This document shows, piece after piece, positions 10,771 to 22,780 of a DNA stretch of 64,000 nt. Source of the DNA: Calycina herbarum (taxonomy: Eukaryota > Ascomycota > Leotiomycetes > Helotiales > Pezizellaceae); the NCBI GenBank assembly GCA_001414485.1, contig LLEY01000185.1:1-64000 (forward strand), in the 5' to 3' direction. Both the position numbers and the translations under genes were made by a program. Under the pieces are notes generated by a model, which saw only the letters and a list, made by a program, of their open reading frames with translations, was not told the DNA's origin and did no database searches. Every line of letters begins with the position of its first letter. The stretch's first letter is position 1.

Positions 10771-11240
10771 TTACCCCCCCTCTCCGGTCCTCCAGAGGTC
10801 GTAGGTCTTCGTATCCTCAAGAGCGTCTTAAGGTTCCTAGGTTGGCCTGGCATGTCCTTCCCACTTCACAAGTAGCTTAATAGCACGTCCTCGTCCCTTC
10901 TCGTTAAGAATCGCTTCTACTACGTATTCTTAGTTATCTTCAAGGATCTCAGGTCTAGGTTGATCGTCATCTTAAACTTAACTTGGCAGCGGGTCGTTCG
11001 AGGCTGGCCGTAGGAGCTAGGAGTAGAATACGTCGTAGATTCTAGGAGGTGTATCTAAGCAATAACTGTAACGGCACGAAACGGATACTACTACAAAAGA
11101 GGCATATAGGAGTGCGTTCGGTAGAATGACATATATGAATGCTAGGCTCTGATACGAAGGAAAAGACCAAATTAGCCTTTTCTAATAGAGAGAAAGAGAG
11201 CATCTATATATAAGAAGGCGGACAATAACAAGGTCCGAAC
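10771..11240 (-). pseudogene. 3' end of element E pol with chromodomain
   Basis: On the minus strand the frame next to the PPT reads as a chromodomain: EYVVEAILNEKGRGR, then LLVKWEGHARPT, then a TAG in place of the expected Trp, then EP. Upstream of it lies PPRIYDVFYS.LLRPA, typical of the C-terminal end of a Ty3/gypsy integrase. Stops fit Trp or Gln codons hit by RIP. The fragment stops where element A1 begins; where it resumes is unclear. Confidence 0.75.
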
Positions 11241-11245
11241 CTGAT

Positions 11246-11489
11246 TGTCAAGGGTTACACCCGTGGAATAAGTCTCGGAGTACTCCAGCGACGCATTCAC
11301 GTGACCTCGCTTGGCAACGCATGGACGTAACAGAACCTTCGAGAGTACCCTTGGCAGAAACCTCTAGAAAGAGCTAACTGAGTATATATAAGTTGGCAAG
11401 GACTCTGGCTTAGAAAGGACAATCGAATCTTCTTGTACATAGACAGCCTCTGTAGTTCAATTCATTAGCACTTGCTATAAGCTCTAACA
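11246..11489 (+). repeat. 5' LTR of A1
   Basis: Begins TGTCAAGGG and ends CTAACA. It contains CACGTG (11298-11303) and a TATATAAG box. It is much less mutated than the 3' LTR; the differences seen are C-to-T or G-to-A. Confidence 0.95.
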
Positions 11490-11516
11490 TTAGATTCGAT
11501 TTAAAAATAACGGGCT

Positions 11517-11690
11517 TTTATAGTAACACTAGAATATATTAGGTTATTTTAGTAACACTAGAACACATCGGGCCATTTTAGTAATACTAGAACATATCGA
11601 GCCTTTATAACAACACTAGAATATATTAGACTATTTTAGTAATACTAGAATATATCAAGCCTTTATAGTAATACTAGAACTTATAAGCTA
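11517..11690 (+). repeat. 29-bp tandem repeat in A1 leader
   Basis: About six units of 29 bp sharing AGTAAYACTAGAAYA, just downstream of the 5' LTR. Units alternate between two variants, giving a 58-bp higher-order period. The same array occurs in A2 at 60680-60824, so it belongs to the family A leader rather than arising here. Confidence 0.85.
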
Positions 11691-11879
11691 TTTTATAGCA
11701 TTTATAGAACTTATAGATAATAGGAGAACTATAAGAAGGCGGTATACCGAATCAGCTACCTGCCTAGTTTCTATAGTATATTTAAGAGTAGTAGAATTAG
11801 TTAATATCTACCTAAGAGGATAATCGTCTATAGATTACGAATAAGTAAAAGAAGGATAAGAAAGCTTACTTATAGATAG

Positions 11880-14800
11880 TCTATAACGATAATAAACCTA
11901 GGAAATCTCTTCCTCTACTACTAGAATTCTATAGAGACTCAGATAAGCTAGAAGCTTAGTTATAATAAGTATAAGCTAAAATCGAAGTCGACTACTATAA
12001 ATATACTAAATACGTTAAGTTTTAGACACTTAACAGATCCTTATAGAGTAAGGCGCTCTATAGAATAGAAGTATAGGTATAGGAATAGAGTAAGCTAGAG
12101 CTAGCTAATAGTAGTGATTTCTTAGATTAAGTAGAGTTTATATTTAAAGACCTATAAGCTAAGGAAAGAGCGTAATAAAAACTAGAATCCTTCTACTAGA
12201 GCTTAAGACTATTCTTAGAGGTCTTTATAGAATAGCAAGCCCTGCTTATAGAGTCTAGAGGAGGATCTTAGCTAGATAATATAAAGAAGGTGTCTCTTAA
12301 CCGAATCCTTAGTAATAAGTTAGTTAAGGTAATAATTATAATTCCTTCTTAACCTAACTTCGAGTCTTACTACTCTATTATTAAAGAAATAAACGACCGC
12401 TTAAGAGCTTATAAAGCTCGAATATTAAGATCTAGAGGCTAGACTCTTCTAGAAATACTATAGACCTCTAGGAAACGCTTAACAGATACTATATAGTAGG
12501 TAACGAGTAGTAATATCGCTAATAGACTGAAAGTTACTTATAAGACATCCGTAGAGGGCATAGATTAGGAACTAGCACCTGCTAAAGTCTTAATAACTAG
12601 TACTAAGCGTGCTAAATAGGTGTCTTAGAGAGAACGAAGCAACTATGCCTATACTAGTCGCTATCTTCGCTATAGAGCTACTATTTATTTTGTTTAAGAA
12701 TGTCTATATAGACTACTAAGGCAACCTATAACAGCGGATTCGATCTATAAATAGAAGGTAGAGGTTAAGGAAGTAGTATTAGAATTAGAAGAAGAAGATA
12801 GTAATATCTCCTCGGATTTAGAAAACTAGTAGCTCTTATTAGAAAGCGTAGGCAGAGGCGATCAAGGGAGTTGTTAGTAATAGACACTTAGAGACATTTT
12901 AAGCAGGAATATATAGATGAAAAACCTCTTCTTATATTAGCTTTAGTAAATAAGGTAGCTACTTTATAAGCCTTAGTAGATTTAAGGTATTTAGTCTATA
13001 GAATTGTTTTAGACTGTTTTATTCGTTATTATTAGCTCTTTTATATATAAATTATACTAAGGTATTTATAGTTAGTAGAAGGAGTATTAGAGGATACTAT
13101 ATCCTAAGTAGTATCTTTAGTATAGATATTAGAGACTACTAGTAGAAACGGGTTTATACTTACGTAGTCTCTAAGATTAAGAGCTATAAAATAATTCTAG
13201 GAAAATCTTAGTTAAGAAGAGAGCGAGCTTTACTTAACGCTACTAAGGGATGCTTGCTCTTCTAAGACTCTAGGTTAGAAGTTTATAATAAGCTAGAAAA
13301 GTCTTACTCTTATAAACAAGTAAGCGCAGCTGTCTTCTACTTTCTTATAGATCGAAAACGGAAGCTATAGGTCTTTATAATAAGCCTTATAGATATTATA
13401 AAAGCATTAGTAGAAAAGAAGTATATAAACCTACGAACGAAGCTACCTAGTTAGATTAGCTTAGAATTCTATCTAGTATTTAATAAGAAGGAAGTAAATA
13501 AGTTACTAGTATATTATAAAGGAATTAATTATAGTATTAAGCTTTTATAGACTAAAAACGGATTAGAAGAAACAGTCCTCTAGAGGCTACTCTATAATAT
13601 ATTATAAGACGAGCTATTAGTGCTTTATAAAACCCTAACAGAGTTACTAGATAAGGAATTCATTCGAGTAAGTAACTCTCTAGCAGCTATGCTAGTACTC
13701 TTTATATAGAAGCTAGGAGAGAGTCTACGGTTCTATTATAACTACTAAGTACTGAATAAGTTAACTTATAAGGACTGCTACTCTTTGCCTTTAATCTAAG
13801 AGATACTTAACTAGATTAGGAAAGCTAAGTAGTTTATAAAAATAGATATTATTACTACCTTTTATAAGATATAGATTAAGAAGAGAGATAAGTAGAAAAC
13901 GGCTTTCTAGATATACTTTAGGCTTTTTAAATAGCTTATTACTCCTTTTAGGCTTATAAATACTTCTAGTACTTTCTAGCGGTATATTAATTATATACTT
14001 TAAGAGTTCTTAGACGACTTTGTCTTAGTATATATCGACGATGTCTTAGTCTTTATAGACAGTACTTATAACTAGTATTATAAGTATGTCTATAAAGTAA
14101 TATAAAGGCTTTAAAATACTAGGCTATAGCTTAATATTAATAAGTACGAATTTAAAGTATAGTCTATAAAGTATCTTAGGTTTATTATAGAAGTAGGGAA
14201 AGGTTTATAAATAGACCTAGCTAAAATATAAGCTATTATAGATTAGAAAGTACTAATAATAGTAAAAGGTATTCTTAGCTTCCTAGGATTTATGAATTTC
14301 TATCGACGGTTTATTAAAGACTTTTTATAGATTATAGCTCCTCTTTATAGACTTGTTAAAAAGGATATATCTTTCTAATAGACAGACGAAGCGAATAGAG
14401 TCTTCGAACAGTTAAAGCAGGTCTTTATAAAGGCCCTAGTACTAGCTTAGTTTAACCTAGATTACGAGACGGTCTTAGAGATAGACTTCTCTAGATATTA
14501 CTTAGGAGACGTGCTCTCTTAAGTAAAGAATAGCGTCTTATAGCCTGTAGCCTTCTTCTTAAAGAAACACGTATCTACTAAATATAATTACTTAATATAT
14601 AATAAGGAGTTATTAGCTATTATTCGTTATCTTAAGGAATAGGAAGCAGAGTTAAAAAGTATTAGGTAGTTTATAGTACTTATAGATTATAAGAATCTTA
14701 AGTACTTTATAATAGTCTATAAACTGTCTAAAAGACAAATATAGTAGTAGTTAATACTTAGCAAGTTTAATCTAATTATCTAATACTATCTAGGTAAAGA

Positions 14801-16927
14801 GAGAGGACTACTAGATATACTAATAAGGAGGGACTAGGACCTCTTAGAGGAGGGAGATAAACATCTTAATTATAAGATAGTATAATTAATTCTAAATAGA
14901 ATGATTTAAGGAAATACTATATAGCTAGTACTAGTATTAGTAAATAGGAGGAATTAAGTAAGTAACGTAGCGATATAGTAAGCGTTTATAGACTAACTAT
15001 AGAACCTCTAGAAAGAGGGAAAGGTATAAGATAAGGACTTTAGACGTCTTATAGATACTATCTACTAAGGAGATAGAGTGTTTCTAGTAGACCTTGCTTC
15101 TCTAGTTAAAGTCTTTATCTCTAACTACTTAGTTAATAAGAACAGTGATTTATAGTTTAGAGGCAGACTATAGATCTCTAACTATAAGCTACTATAGACT
15201 ATAATTATATAGGAACTCTATAATTCTACACTTATAGGCTATCCTAGTAAGAATAGGACAATTATAATAGTCTTAAGAGAGTTCTTCTAGCTAAACCTAT
15301 AGACTATAGTTAAGTAGTTTATCTATAACTATAGAGTTTATAGATGTACTAAGGTCTAGAAGGATCGTAAACAAGGCCTACTTCGCCTATTACCAATTCC
15401 TAAGTAGTAATAGTAGGAGATTTCTATCGACTTTATTAGACTACTACTTATAAGTAAAGGCTCTAATATAATAGCAGTGTTCATAGACTGTTTAAGTAAA
15501 GAGTGTTACGAATTACGAGCATACGTGATAAGTGAAGACCAGGCGGCGTCCTGACAGGTTAAGCGCTATCGGAATACTCTTATAGCAGATAGGGATCGGT
15601 TAGGTTAGCTAAACGATCCAAGGATTTCATTATGTTGATCACGTGACGGGCCGCTGGATCGCTAGGCGAACCAGCTCGTTGGATCGCCAGCTCGGCAAGC
15701 GAGTTGGCTGCCCGGAGGAACGAAGGTTCTATATAAGACTGGCACGTCTGCTATTAGATAGGAGCTTCGTGCTCAACTTTAGTTATTAATCTTATTATCT
15801 TGTTTGACATCTTTGATACAAGTAACGAGTTCACTTCCAAGTGAACAACCCGGCGTATTCATACTTCTTACTATATACCAACCTACGAGACTTAGTTACA
15901 TTTGTTTAGTTCGTTTGAGTTTCGTTACAAAGAGGTACTTCTTATAGCCTATAACTCGACTATATTATCAGAGGAATTTGCTCGCTTATTTATTACTATA
16001 TACTATAGCTTATATAGACTACTAAGAGTAATAGTGTCTAATAGAGGTCTATAATTCATTAGACAAGCATAGAAGACGCTTTATAACTTCTTATAGATTA
16101 AACGATAGATCTCTATAGCCTTCTATCTATAAACTAATAGGTTAACGGAACGGGTAAATACTAAAGTCGAGACGCTTCTATAGCAGTGGATTAATATAGC
16201 TTAAGACAACTAGGCCGACTGGCTACTAGTAGTATAGCTAGCTTTTAATAGACGGGATTTAATATTAACAGGTATAAGCCCCTTCTAACTTAGCTACGGC
16301 TATCTGTTATAGACTATCAACCTCTTAATAGACGTCGTAGTATCTATAAATACAAAAATACTAATTTAAAAGAGTAAAGTAATAGTAGCAAAGATTAAGG
16401 CTATTATAGAATAGGTATAATTATTAATAGTAAGGGTATAATAAGACTAGAAGACTTAAGCAAATCGTTTATAGAATACCGCTCCTGTATATAAGGTTAG
16501 AGACAAGGTTTACTTAAGATTACAGAATATATAGACAGATAGGGCTAGTAAGAAACTAGACGCTTAATCTGCTAAGTTTATAGTTATCGAGGTTATTAGC
16601 CCGTCTATATATAGGCTAGACACTCTACCTAGTATCTATAATATCTTTAATATAAACTTATTAAGGCTAGCAGCTACGGACCCGCTGCCTAGTTAAATTA
16701 TAGATGATAATTAACTACCTATAATATTAGTAGATAATACTATAGAATAGTAAGTTAAAAGAATACTAGGTTAATAGTAAAAGAAGCTCTTAGAGAAAGG
16801 CTCTCGTACTCGACTCGAGTATAAGATTAAATAGATAAGATACGTAAACCTAATATAGGAACCTACTACTAAGTTAGAGGACATAGTAGCCCTAGACACC
16901 TACCTTCAAGAGCAGGAAGAAGAGTAA
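11880..16927 (+). pseudogene. A1 gag-pol remnant
   Basis: A degraded polyprotein frame with many TAA/TAG stops. Visible landmarks: a gag zinc knuckle near 12640-12710 with some Cys now Tyr; reverse transcriptase with intact YIDD at 14031-14042; RNase H near 14440-14800 ([22 protein letters not shown]); integrase about 15250-16330, split by a solo LTR; and a C-terminal chromodomain about 16750-16925 (YKIK.IRYVNLI.EPTT), the mark of chromoviruses. Not functional. Confidence 0.9.
15504..15929 (+). mobile_element. Solo family B LTR inside A1
   Basis: A 426-bp LTR, TGTTACGAATTACG to CGTTACA, flanked by the duplication AAGAG (15499-15503 and 15930-15934). It is nearly free of RIP damage while the surrounding A1 sequence is heavily mutated. 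Its U3 has a GC-rich module (ggatcgctaggcgaaccag) not seen in the other family B LTRs here. Solo LTRs arise by LTR-LTR recombination. Confidence 0.95.
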
Positions 16928-17171
16928 TATCAAGGGTTACACTCGTAGAATAAGTCTCGGAGTACTTCAGCGACGTATTCACGTGACCTCGCTTAGCAAC
17001 GCATAGACGTAATAGAACCTTCGAGAGTACCCTTAGCAGAAACCTCTAGAAAGAGCTAACTAAGTATATATAAGTTAGTAAAGACTCTGGCTTAGAAAGA
17101 ACAATCGAATCTTCTTATATATAGACAGCCTCTGTAGTTTAATTCATTAGCACTTGCTACAAGCCCTGACA
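16928..17171 (+). repeat. 3' LTR of A1
   Basis: Begins TATCAAGGG (TG changed to TA) and ends CTGACA beside the CTGAT duplication. Compared with the 5' LTR it has many extra G-to-A and C-to-T changes. Confidence 0.95.
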
Positions 17172-17176
17172 CTGAT

Positions 17177-17736
17177 ATTCCTACGACTCGAACACGTATC
17201 TATCTAATACGTAACTCTTCTAGTATATAATCCTCCTAGTATATAAACTATTACATTTCTAAACCTAGCTCGTATCTCCTCTGACACGTAACCTTAGCTA
17301 TTACGTAACCTTGACAATTCCTAATAACTAGGTATTATATCTCTCTTTCTTGAAAAAGACTCGTTCTCGAGGCTTCGCGTGTCGAGGCGGTATCGGTTTA
17401 GTATCGAGGGTATTTGTTTTAGTAGTGATTTAAATCAGTTCTTATCTATCTCCTATATATATATCTATTCAGAGAGGAGTCGGGGCGGTCCTGGTTTCTC
17501 TAGATAATTAGTATAGAAATTCCTTAGAAGATATAATAAACCTTTAAAGTTGTTAGTAGAATACTAGGTAGTCTAAATCGTAGCTAATCTATTTTACTTA
17601 GTATTATAGCTTTCTTCTAAAAAGTCTACTAGCGAGAATCTCTTAAACTTCCTATTCTTATATACTCTAAATAATCTCTAAAAGTAGCTCTAGTACTTCT
17701 TATCTAGGTAAAGAGTTATTCGAGTTCTTAGATAGT
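17177..17736. other. RIP-degraded sequence, family not resolved
   Basis: AT-rich DNA between A1 and a family B LTR, with a less mutated patch near 17365-17400 (gaggcttcgcgtgtcgaggc). Minus-strand translation gives no family I can name with confidence. It may continue element E or D. Confidence 0.4.
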
Positions 17737-18150
17737 TATAACGAAACTTAAACTATCTAATAAGAGTAATCGTTTCGAAGGTTAGTATATAAGTAAGAAG
17801 TACAGATACGCCGGGTTGTTTACTTAGAAGTAAACTCGTTACTTATATCAAAGATATTAAATAAGATAATAAGATTAATAACTAAAGTTAAGTACGAAGC
17901 TTCTATCTAGGTAGTAGATATACTAGTATATATATAGAACCTCTTATACTATCTAGATCCCTATATAGGCCTAGATCCCTAGATCTATCACGTGACTTCT
18001 AATAGTTATCTAATAGTAAGATCCTAGAATACTTAAATACTTTTATATTACTAATTCTCTTCTATATTATCTTCTATTTCCTAGATATCGTACTTTATTC
18101 TATTAGAGCGCTGTCTAAACTACTTACTACGTATAACGTAACTTATAACA
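17737..18150 (-). repeat. Family B LTR, 414 bp, at a gypsy breakpoint
   Basis: Reverse-oriented LTR from TATAACGAAAC to CTTATAACA. It belongs to the same U3 subtype as 20006-20452 and 53618-64064-side B5 LTR but lacks about 30 bp of U3. The flanks (ATAGT left, AGTTC right) do not form a clean duplication, so it may mark a rearrangement rather than a simple solo LTR. Confidence 0.85.
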
Positions 18151-20005
18151 AGTTCTATTTATAAAGATTAGAATATTATCTACGTAAGTAGAGTAGAAGT
18201 TATTAAGATATTTCTATAGTATTTAGTTAACGTATCTTTAGAACGTACTTAGTATATTTACAAGTCTAAAGAGAGTAACTAGTTATTTATATAATCTATA
18301 TCTTATATAAAAAGCTGTCTTCTATTCGTCTTCTTCTATAATCTAGATTCTATAAAAAGCCTAGCTTATATCGAGTTTTATATACTATTTTACTTTACTA
18401 GCTTATTATAAAGTTTCGTAGATTAGAGGAAGTAGATACTAGTTCTCTTATATAACTTTATTTAGTATATAGTAATTAATATAGAATAGTAGACCTTCTT
18501 CTAGTTTTTATATAAAGAGTATAGAGGTAGTAGTAGAAGAGTTACTAACTCGAATCTAGTCTTTATCTATATACTCTATAAGCGTTCTTTAGAAGATAAG
18601 AAGTTTACTATAGAATATATTATAATACGGCTCTTAAGAGACTATAGCTTCCTTTCTATCTTCTTTCTTAAGTTTAATCTAGTAGTTTATTCTATCGTCT
18701 TATAGAAGAGGTACTTTGTTTAAGTCTTTTAAGCTAAAGACGCTAAGATAATCCTAAAATTATAGTAGTAGCTTCGTTCGAGGATCTGTTTTCGTCTTCT
18801 TTGTCTTCTTAAGAGCTTTTATTATATCTCGTAAGCTAGCTAAGAATACTTATATATTTAAACGAGACTTATTCGTTATTATCTAAAAAGCCTTAATAAA
18901 GACAGACTAGTAATCGAAGGAGTTCGTATAGCTGCTTATCTTTAGAATTTTAGCTTAATTTTATATAAGCGTATTTATTAAAGAGATAAGATATTTAGAA
19001 GTAGAACTATTAATTCGAGTGTATTATTTAATTATCTAAGAAAGTCCTAGAATTATATCGTATAGCTCTAAGCGAGGAATAATATAGAGAAATAACCTAG
19101 CTTCGTAGTATCTATTAATATCTAAAGAGACAGTTATAACTTCTATTACTATATTATCTAATAGAGTATTAAAGCTATAGAGCTCTTAAGAGAAGATAGG
19201 AATATACTAAAGATTATTCTAGGTAGTAAAGAAGGAGCTAATTAGTCTATATAATAAATATCTAGAGTTAAGAAGAGTATTTATAAAACATTCTTTATTA
19301 ACTAATATAGAAACTAAAAATAAGAGACTGTTTATTAACTTCTCTTAGAACTTAATCTATTCTTTAGCTACTTCTTTTAAGACCTTCTTCTGCTTCTAAT
19401 AGTATAATAGCCTTCTATAAATATACTAAAAGAAGTACTTATAGAATAGTACTTATATTCGAAGAAAACTAAACTAAAGAGAGAAGAGAAGAGTTAGTAC
19501 GCTCTGTCTCTATTTATATATACTAAGCGAGACTTCGGTAGAACCTCGGCACGTGATCCAGTCGTATATAACTGGGACTGTTACACTACTCTCTTCTCTA
19601 ACCGGGCTCTCTCTAACTAAGTCGATTTGTCTTCTATAGATATAGAGTTATTACTCTCTAATTCGCTATAATTGTCTCTTCCTACCTCGTATACCTCCAG
19701 CTATAAAGGAAGAGCTTTTAGAGAACCGTTAGCTATTAGATTCGCTAAATAGAATTCCTTTACTATATATAACGCGTAAGCTACGTAGCGAGCTAGATAC
19801 TAGTTAAGGTCCTTATTATAGCTCTTCTACTTTAATCGGTAGTAAAGAGACTTCTATCGTATCTTACTTATAAGTACTTTCTTAACTTCCTACTCTTCTT
19901 CTTTGTCGACGATAATCGGTAGAAGTAGTATACTTACTTATCTAGGTAGAGGATCGTCTAAAGCTTTATATAACTTCTCTAGTACAAAGATAGAATAGAC
20001 TCTAA
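18151..20005 (-). pseudogene. Gypsy element D, reverse transcriptase and upstream remnant
   Basis: On the minus strand, 18730 down to about 18155 reads as a Ty3/gypsy reverse transcriptase: a QPYDHEI-like start region, FYINYYILNKV, KLDISQAFYRI, then E.KTAFYIRYRLYK.LVT and YVDN at 18186-18175 (YVDD with Asp changed to Asn). Many stops fit RIP. Higher coordinates should hold protease and gag but are too degraded to name. A patch at about 19545-19600 keeps CpA steps (CACGTGATCCAG). No LTRs can be assigned. Confidence 0.75.
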
Positions 20006-20452
20006 TATAATAAAACTTAAACAGACTAAACAAAGGTGACTAAGTCTCGAAGGTTAGTATATAAGTAAGAAGTATAGACGCGATAGATTTGTTTACTTAG
20101 AAGTAAACCCGTTACTTATATTAAAGATATTAAACAAGATAATAAGATTAATAACTAAGTTAAGTACGAAGCTCTTATCTAGGTAGTAGACGTGCTAGTA
20201 TATATAGAACCCTTCGTACTATCTAGATCCCTATATAAGCATAGATCCCTAGATTCTTATAGATCCTTTATAGAATCTAATAGGATCTATTATATAACTT
20301 CTAACAGTTATCTAATAGTAAGATCCTAGAATACCTAAATACCTTTATATTACTAATTCCCTCTTATATTACCTTCTATTTCCTAGATATCGTGCCTTAT
20401 CCTATTAGAGCGCTATCTAGACTACTTACTACGTATAACGTGATTTATAATA
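20006..20452 (-). repeat. 3' LTR of B1
   Basis: A 447-bp reverse-oriented LTR followed by CTATTCTCTTCTTAGC, the reverse complement of the family B polypurine tract. This marks it as a 3' LTR. The U3 carries GATCTAG-rich repeats like those of the B5 LTR. Confidence 0.88.
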
Positions 20453-21025
20453 CTATTCTCTTCTTAGCTTAGCGTGTTCTTACGCTTAAGTATAAGCTAA
20501 GGAACTTAGTTAGAGTACTAGTAGTATTCTTTCCTTTTTATTATATCCTACTCTATATAGAAGAAGAAAGAAGAATAAATACTTCTTATAAAAAGTATTA
20601 AAATAGTTTAACGTAGTTTATTAGAACCTCGGTTATATTAGGACCCCGATTAATTTTCCTTGGCATATAACTTTAAACTTAAATAACTTAACTATAATAT
20701 ATTAAATTAACTCTTTATAATCGGAGTCTAATATACTAGATATATCTATAGCTTCTTAACAAGTTCGTACGTTATAACTAGCTTTTCCACAGGTTCTATA
20801 GTGTTGTCTAGATAGTTACCCCTTCTTATAACTACCTCTTACTATACGTATATCGCGTCGTACCTGCTTATCTACGTCTTTCTAGGCTATAATATCCTGT
20901 ATATCCTCTATAATAAGTGTACCCTCTTTACGGACACGAGCCTTTTTAGCTCTTTAGCGTTTACTAAGAGCTTTATTTATTACCTAAAGTATACGTACCT
21001 CGGCAGACAGAAGAGTTATCTTATA

Positions 21026-21219
21026 TAACGGTTATAGTTACGAGAGCTGCTAGATGTCATATGTTCGCTTAGATGCACGCTAGTACTAGCGTACGCACTA
21101 GCGTTACAGGACTTGTATTTAGTTCCCGGTTCTCTCGAGCTCTTCTGCTCTCCTCGTCTTTTGTCCTAAGAATAGAGTATTGTTTATTCTGCCTTTGTCT
21201 ACTAAAGCACGTCTGTTAT
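21026..21219. mobile_element. 194-bp MITE-like insertion in P1
   Basis: P2 lacks this segment at the equivalent site. The insertion is bordered by an 8-bp duplication ATCTTATA (21018-21025 and 21220-21227) and has short imperfect terminal repeats (TAACGG at the left, CTGTTA at the right). It contains a near-palindrome around cgctagtactagcg (about 21080-21110). It is almost free of RIP damage, unlike its host. The duplication length suggests hAT-type mobilisation, but the termini are too short to prove it. Confidence 0.75.
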
Positions 21220-22005
21220 ATCTTATAAGCTATTCGCTCTGTACCTTTAGCTAGCGCTACAACTGTCTTAAATAGAGGGGTTAGTAAGCTTCTCTAATAG
21301 CGAGTAATTCGATTTCGTATAAGAGTTAACTATAAAAGAGCTTCTGTTAGGTTAGAAGAGGTCTAAGATTCTTATAGAAGAGTATTAGTAGTAGAGAGTC
21401 TAGAAGGTGTTAGAACTTATATAAGCAGTAGTATGTTAATTAAAATATTTTATCTATTCTAGACCCGTCTTATTATTCGTCTATCTATTAATTGTTAGTT
21501 TAATAACCTAGTTAGATAGAAGACTACTATTAATATACTAATTTATAAGATAATTCTTTTCTTAAACTACTAAAATAAAGAAACACTCTAGCCTTTACTA
21601 TTGATATAGGTAATAGTAGTAGCCTATTCTCGATTCCCTAGCTAAACTACCTTATCTTTACTACGTCGATCTATATAAGTAACAACTATTATAGAACAAA
21701 TCACGTCTATTATAAACCTAGTTTTGTCGAAGTTATAGAAGTCGTAGTCTAAAACTCTATATTTTGCCTATATATTCGTAACTAGTCGAAACTATATACT
21801 AATTAGCTTAGGATCTTCGTATAAGGCTCTTTAGAAATCATAAACGCGATTAAAACACGTCTTAAAAGTTAGTTATCGTTATATAAACCGATAAGCCTAG
21901 AGCTTATTAACGCGTTTTCCTCTCTATAACTCGAGGATAAAATTAGCTATATCTTCTACACTAGCTAGCTAGGGTATAAACCCTCTAGAATCTATATTAA
22001 GTATA

Positions 22006-22466
22006 TATTACGAATTACGTTATACGTAGTAAGTAGTCTAGACAGCGCTCTAATAGAATAAGACATAGGTCTAGGAAAATAGAAGATAATATAGAAGAAA
22101 TCTAAGAACGCTAGAACGTTAAAAGGATTCAGGATCTCACTATTAGTATAACTGTTAGGTTTCTTTATCACGTGATAGACCCAGGTTATAGAGTAGACCC
22201 TGTTAGATCCTTAAAAGGTCTAGCTAGGTCTTTTAGATCTAATTAGGTCCTAGAGTAGAAGGTTCTATATATAACTAGCACGTCTACTATTAGATAAGAG
22301 CTTTATACTTAACTTTAGTTATTAATCTTATTATCTTATTTAATATCTTTGATATAAGTAACGAGTTCACTTCTAAGTAAATAATATATCGCGTCTATAC
22401 TTCTTACCTATATACTAACCTTCGAGACTTAGTTACCTTTGTTTAGTTTGTTTGAGTTTCGTTATA
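22006..22466 (+). mobile_element. Solo family B LTR inside P1
   Basis: A 461-bp LTR, TATTACGAATTACG to CGTTATA, flanked by GTATA duplications (22001-22005 and 22467-22471). Its U3 holds a distinct module with repeated AGGTC/TAGATC steps. It is moderately RIP-mutated. Confidence 0.93.
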
Positions 22467-22780
22467 GTATATTCTAAATAACTACTTCTTCTTCTACCTT
22501 AGATAATTTAAGATTTACTAGTCGACGGTCGGCTAGAGGAAGGTAGCCGTGTATTCTATTATTAAGTATAGAATAAGATATTCTATAGATCTTTATAGCT
22601 TTCTATCGACTTAGCTTTTTAGATGTTCGAATTACCTTAATAGCTAGAATAACTTTTGATTCTTTAGTAATAATAGACATAGTAGAAGGTTAAAAAAACG
22701 CGTGTTAAAGTTGAAGAGTAGGATTTCAGGAAAATTAATCGGAGTTCTAATATAACCGGGGTTCTAATAAACTACGTTAT

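Larger units (their letters stand above)
11246..17171 (+). mobile_element. Ty3/gypsy chromovirus A1, RIP-inactivated
   Basis: Complete LTR retrotransposon: 244-bp LTRs (11246-11489 and 16928-17171) flanked by the 5-bp duplication CTGAT (11241-11245 and 17172-17176). Order is LTR, tandem-repeat leader, gag, protease/RT/RNase H/integrase, chromodomain, LTR. A solo family B LTR (15504-15929) interrupts the integrase region. Without it the element is 5,495 bp, close to sister copy A2 (5,464 bp). Every frame is riddled with stops. Confidence 0.95.
20730..22680 (-). pseudogene. P1 pogo/Fot1 transposase pseudogene
   Basis: Starts at the ATG complement 22678-22680 (MSIITKESK) and runs leftwards, interrupted by the solo LTR 22006-22466 and the MITE 21026-21219. 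Conserved pieces include an N-terminal HTH region (TSKKLSR), YNFDKT, LGNRE and FLVV. Several Gln and Trp codons are stops. It lacks the middle part of the DDE domain present in P3. Confidence 0.85.
20611..22777 (-). mobile_element. Pogo/Fot1-type DNA transposon P1
   Basis: Inverted repeats of about 50 bp (ACGTAGTTTATTAGAAC at the left end, its complement at the right) flanked by TA (20609-20610 and 22778-22779). Without the solo LTR and MITE inside it is 1,499 bp, matching P2. It shares P2's internal deletion in the transposase. It is inserted in the N-terminal part of the antisense ORF of B1. Confidence 0.93.

Noticed and set aside
11517..11690. CRISPR-like array
   Set aside because: Direct repeats without unique spacers, in a eukaryotic retrotransposon leader and repeated in A2; it is a tandem repeat.
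20006..20452. Simple LTR pair of 17737-18150 and 20006-20452 enclosing element D
   Set aside because: The sequence after 20452 is the family B polypurine tract and antisense-gene region, D's RT belongs to a different gypsy lineage, and the outer flanks do not match.
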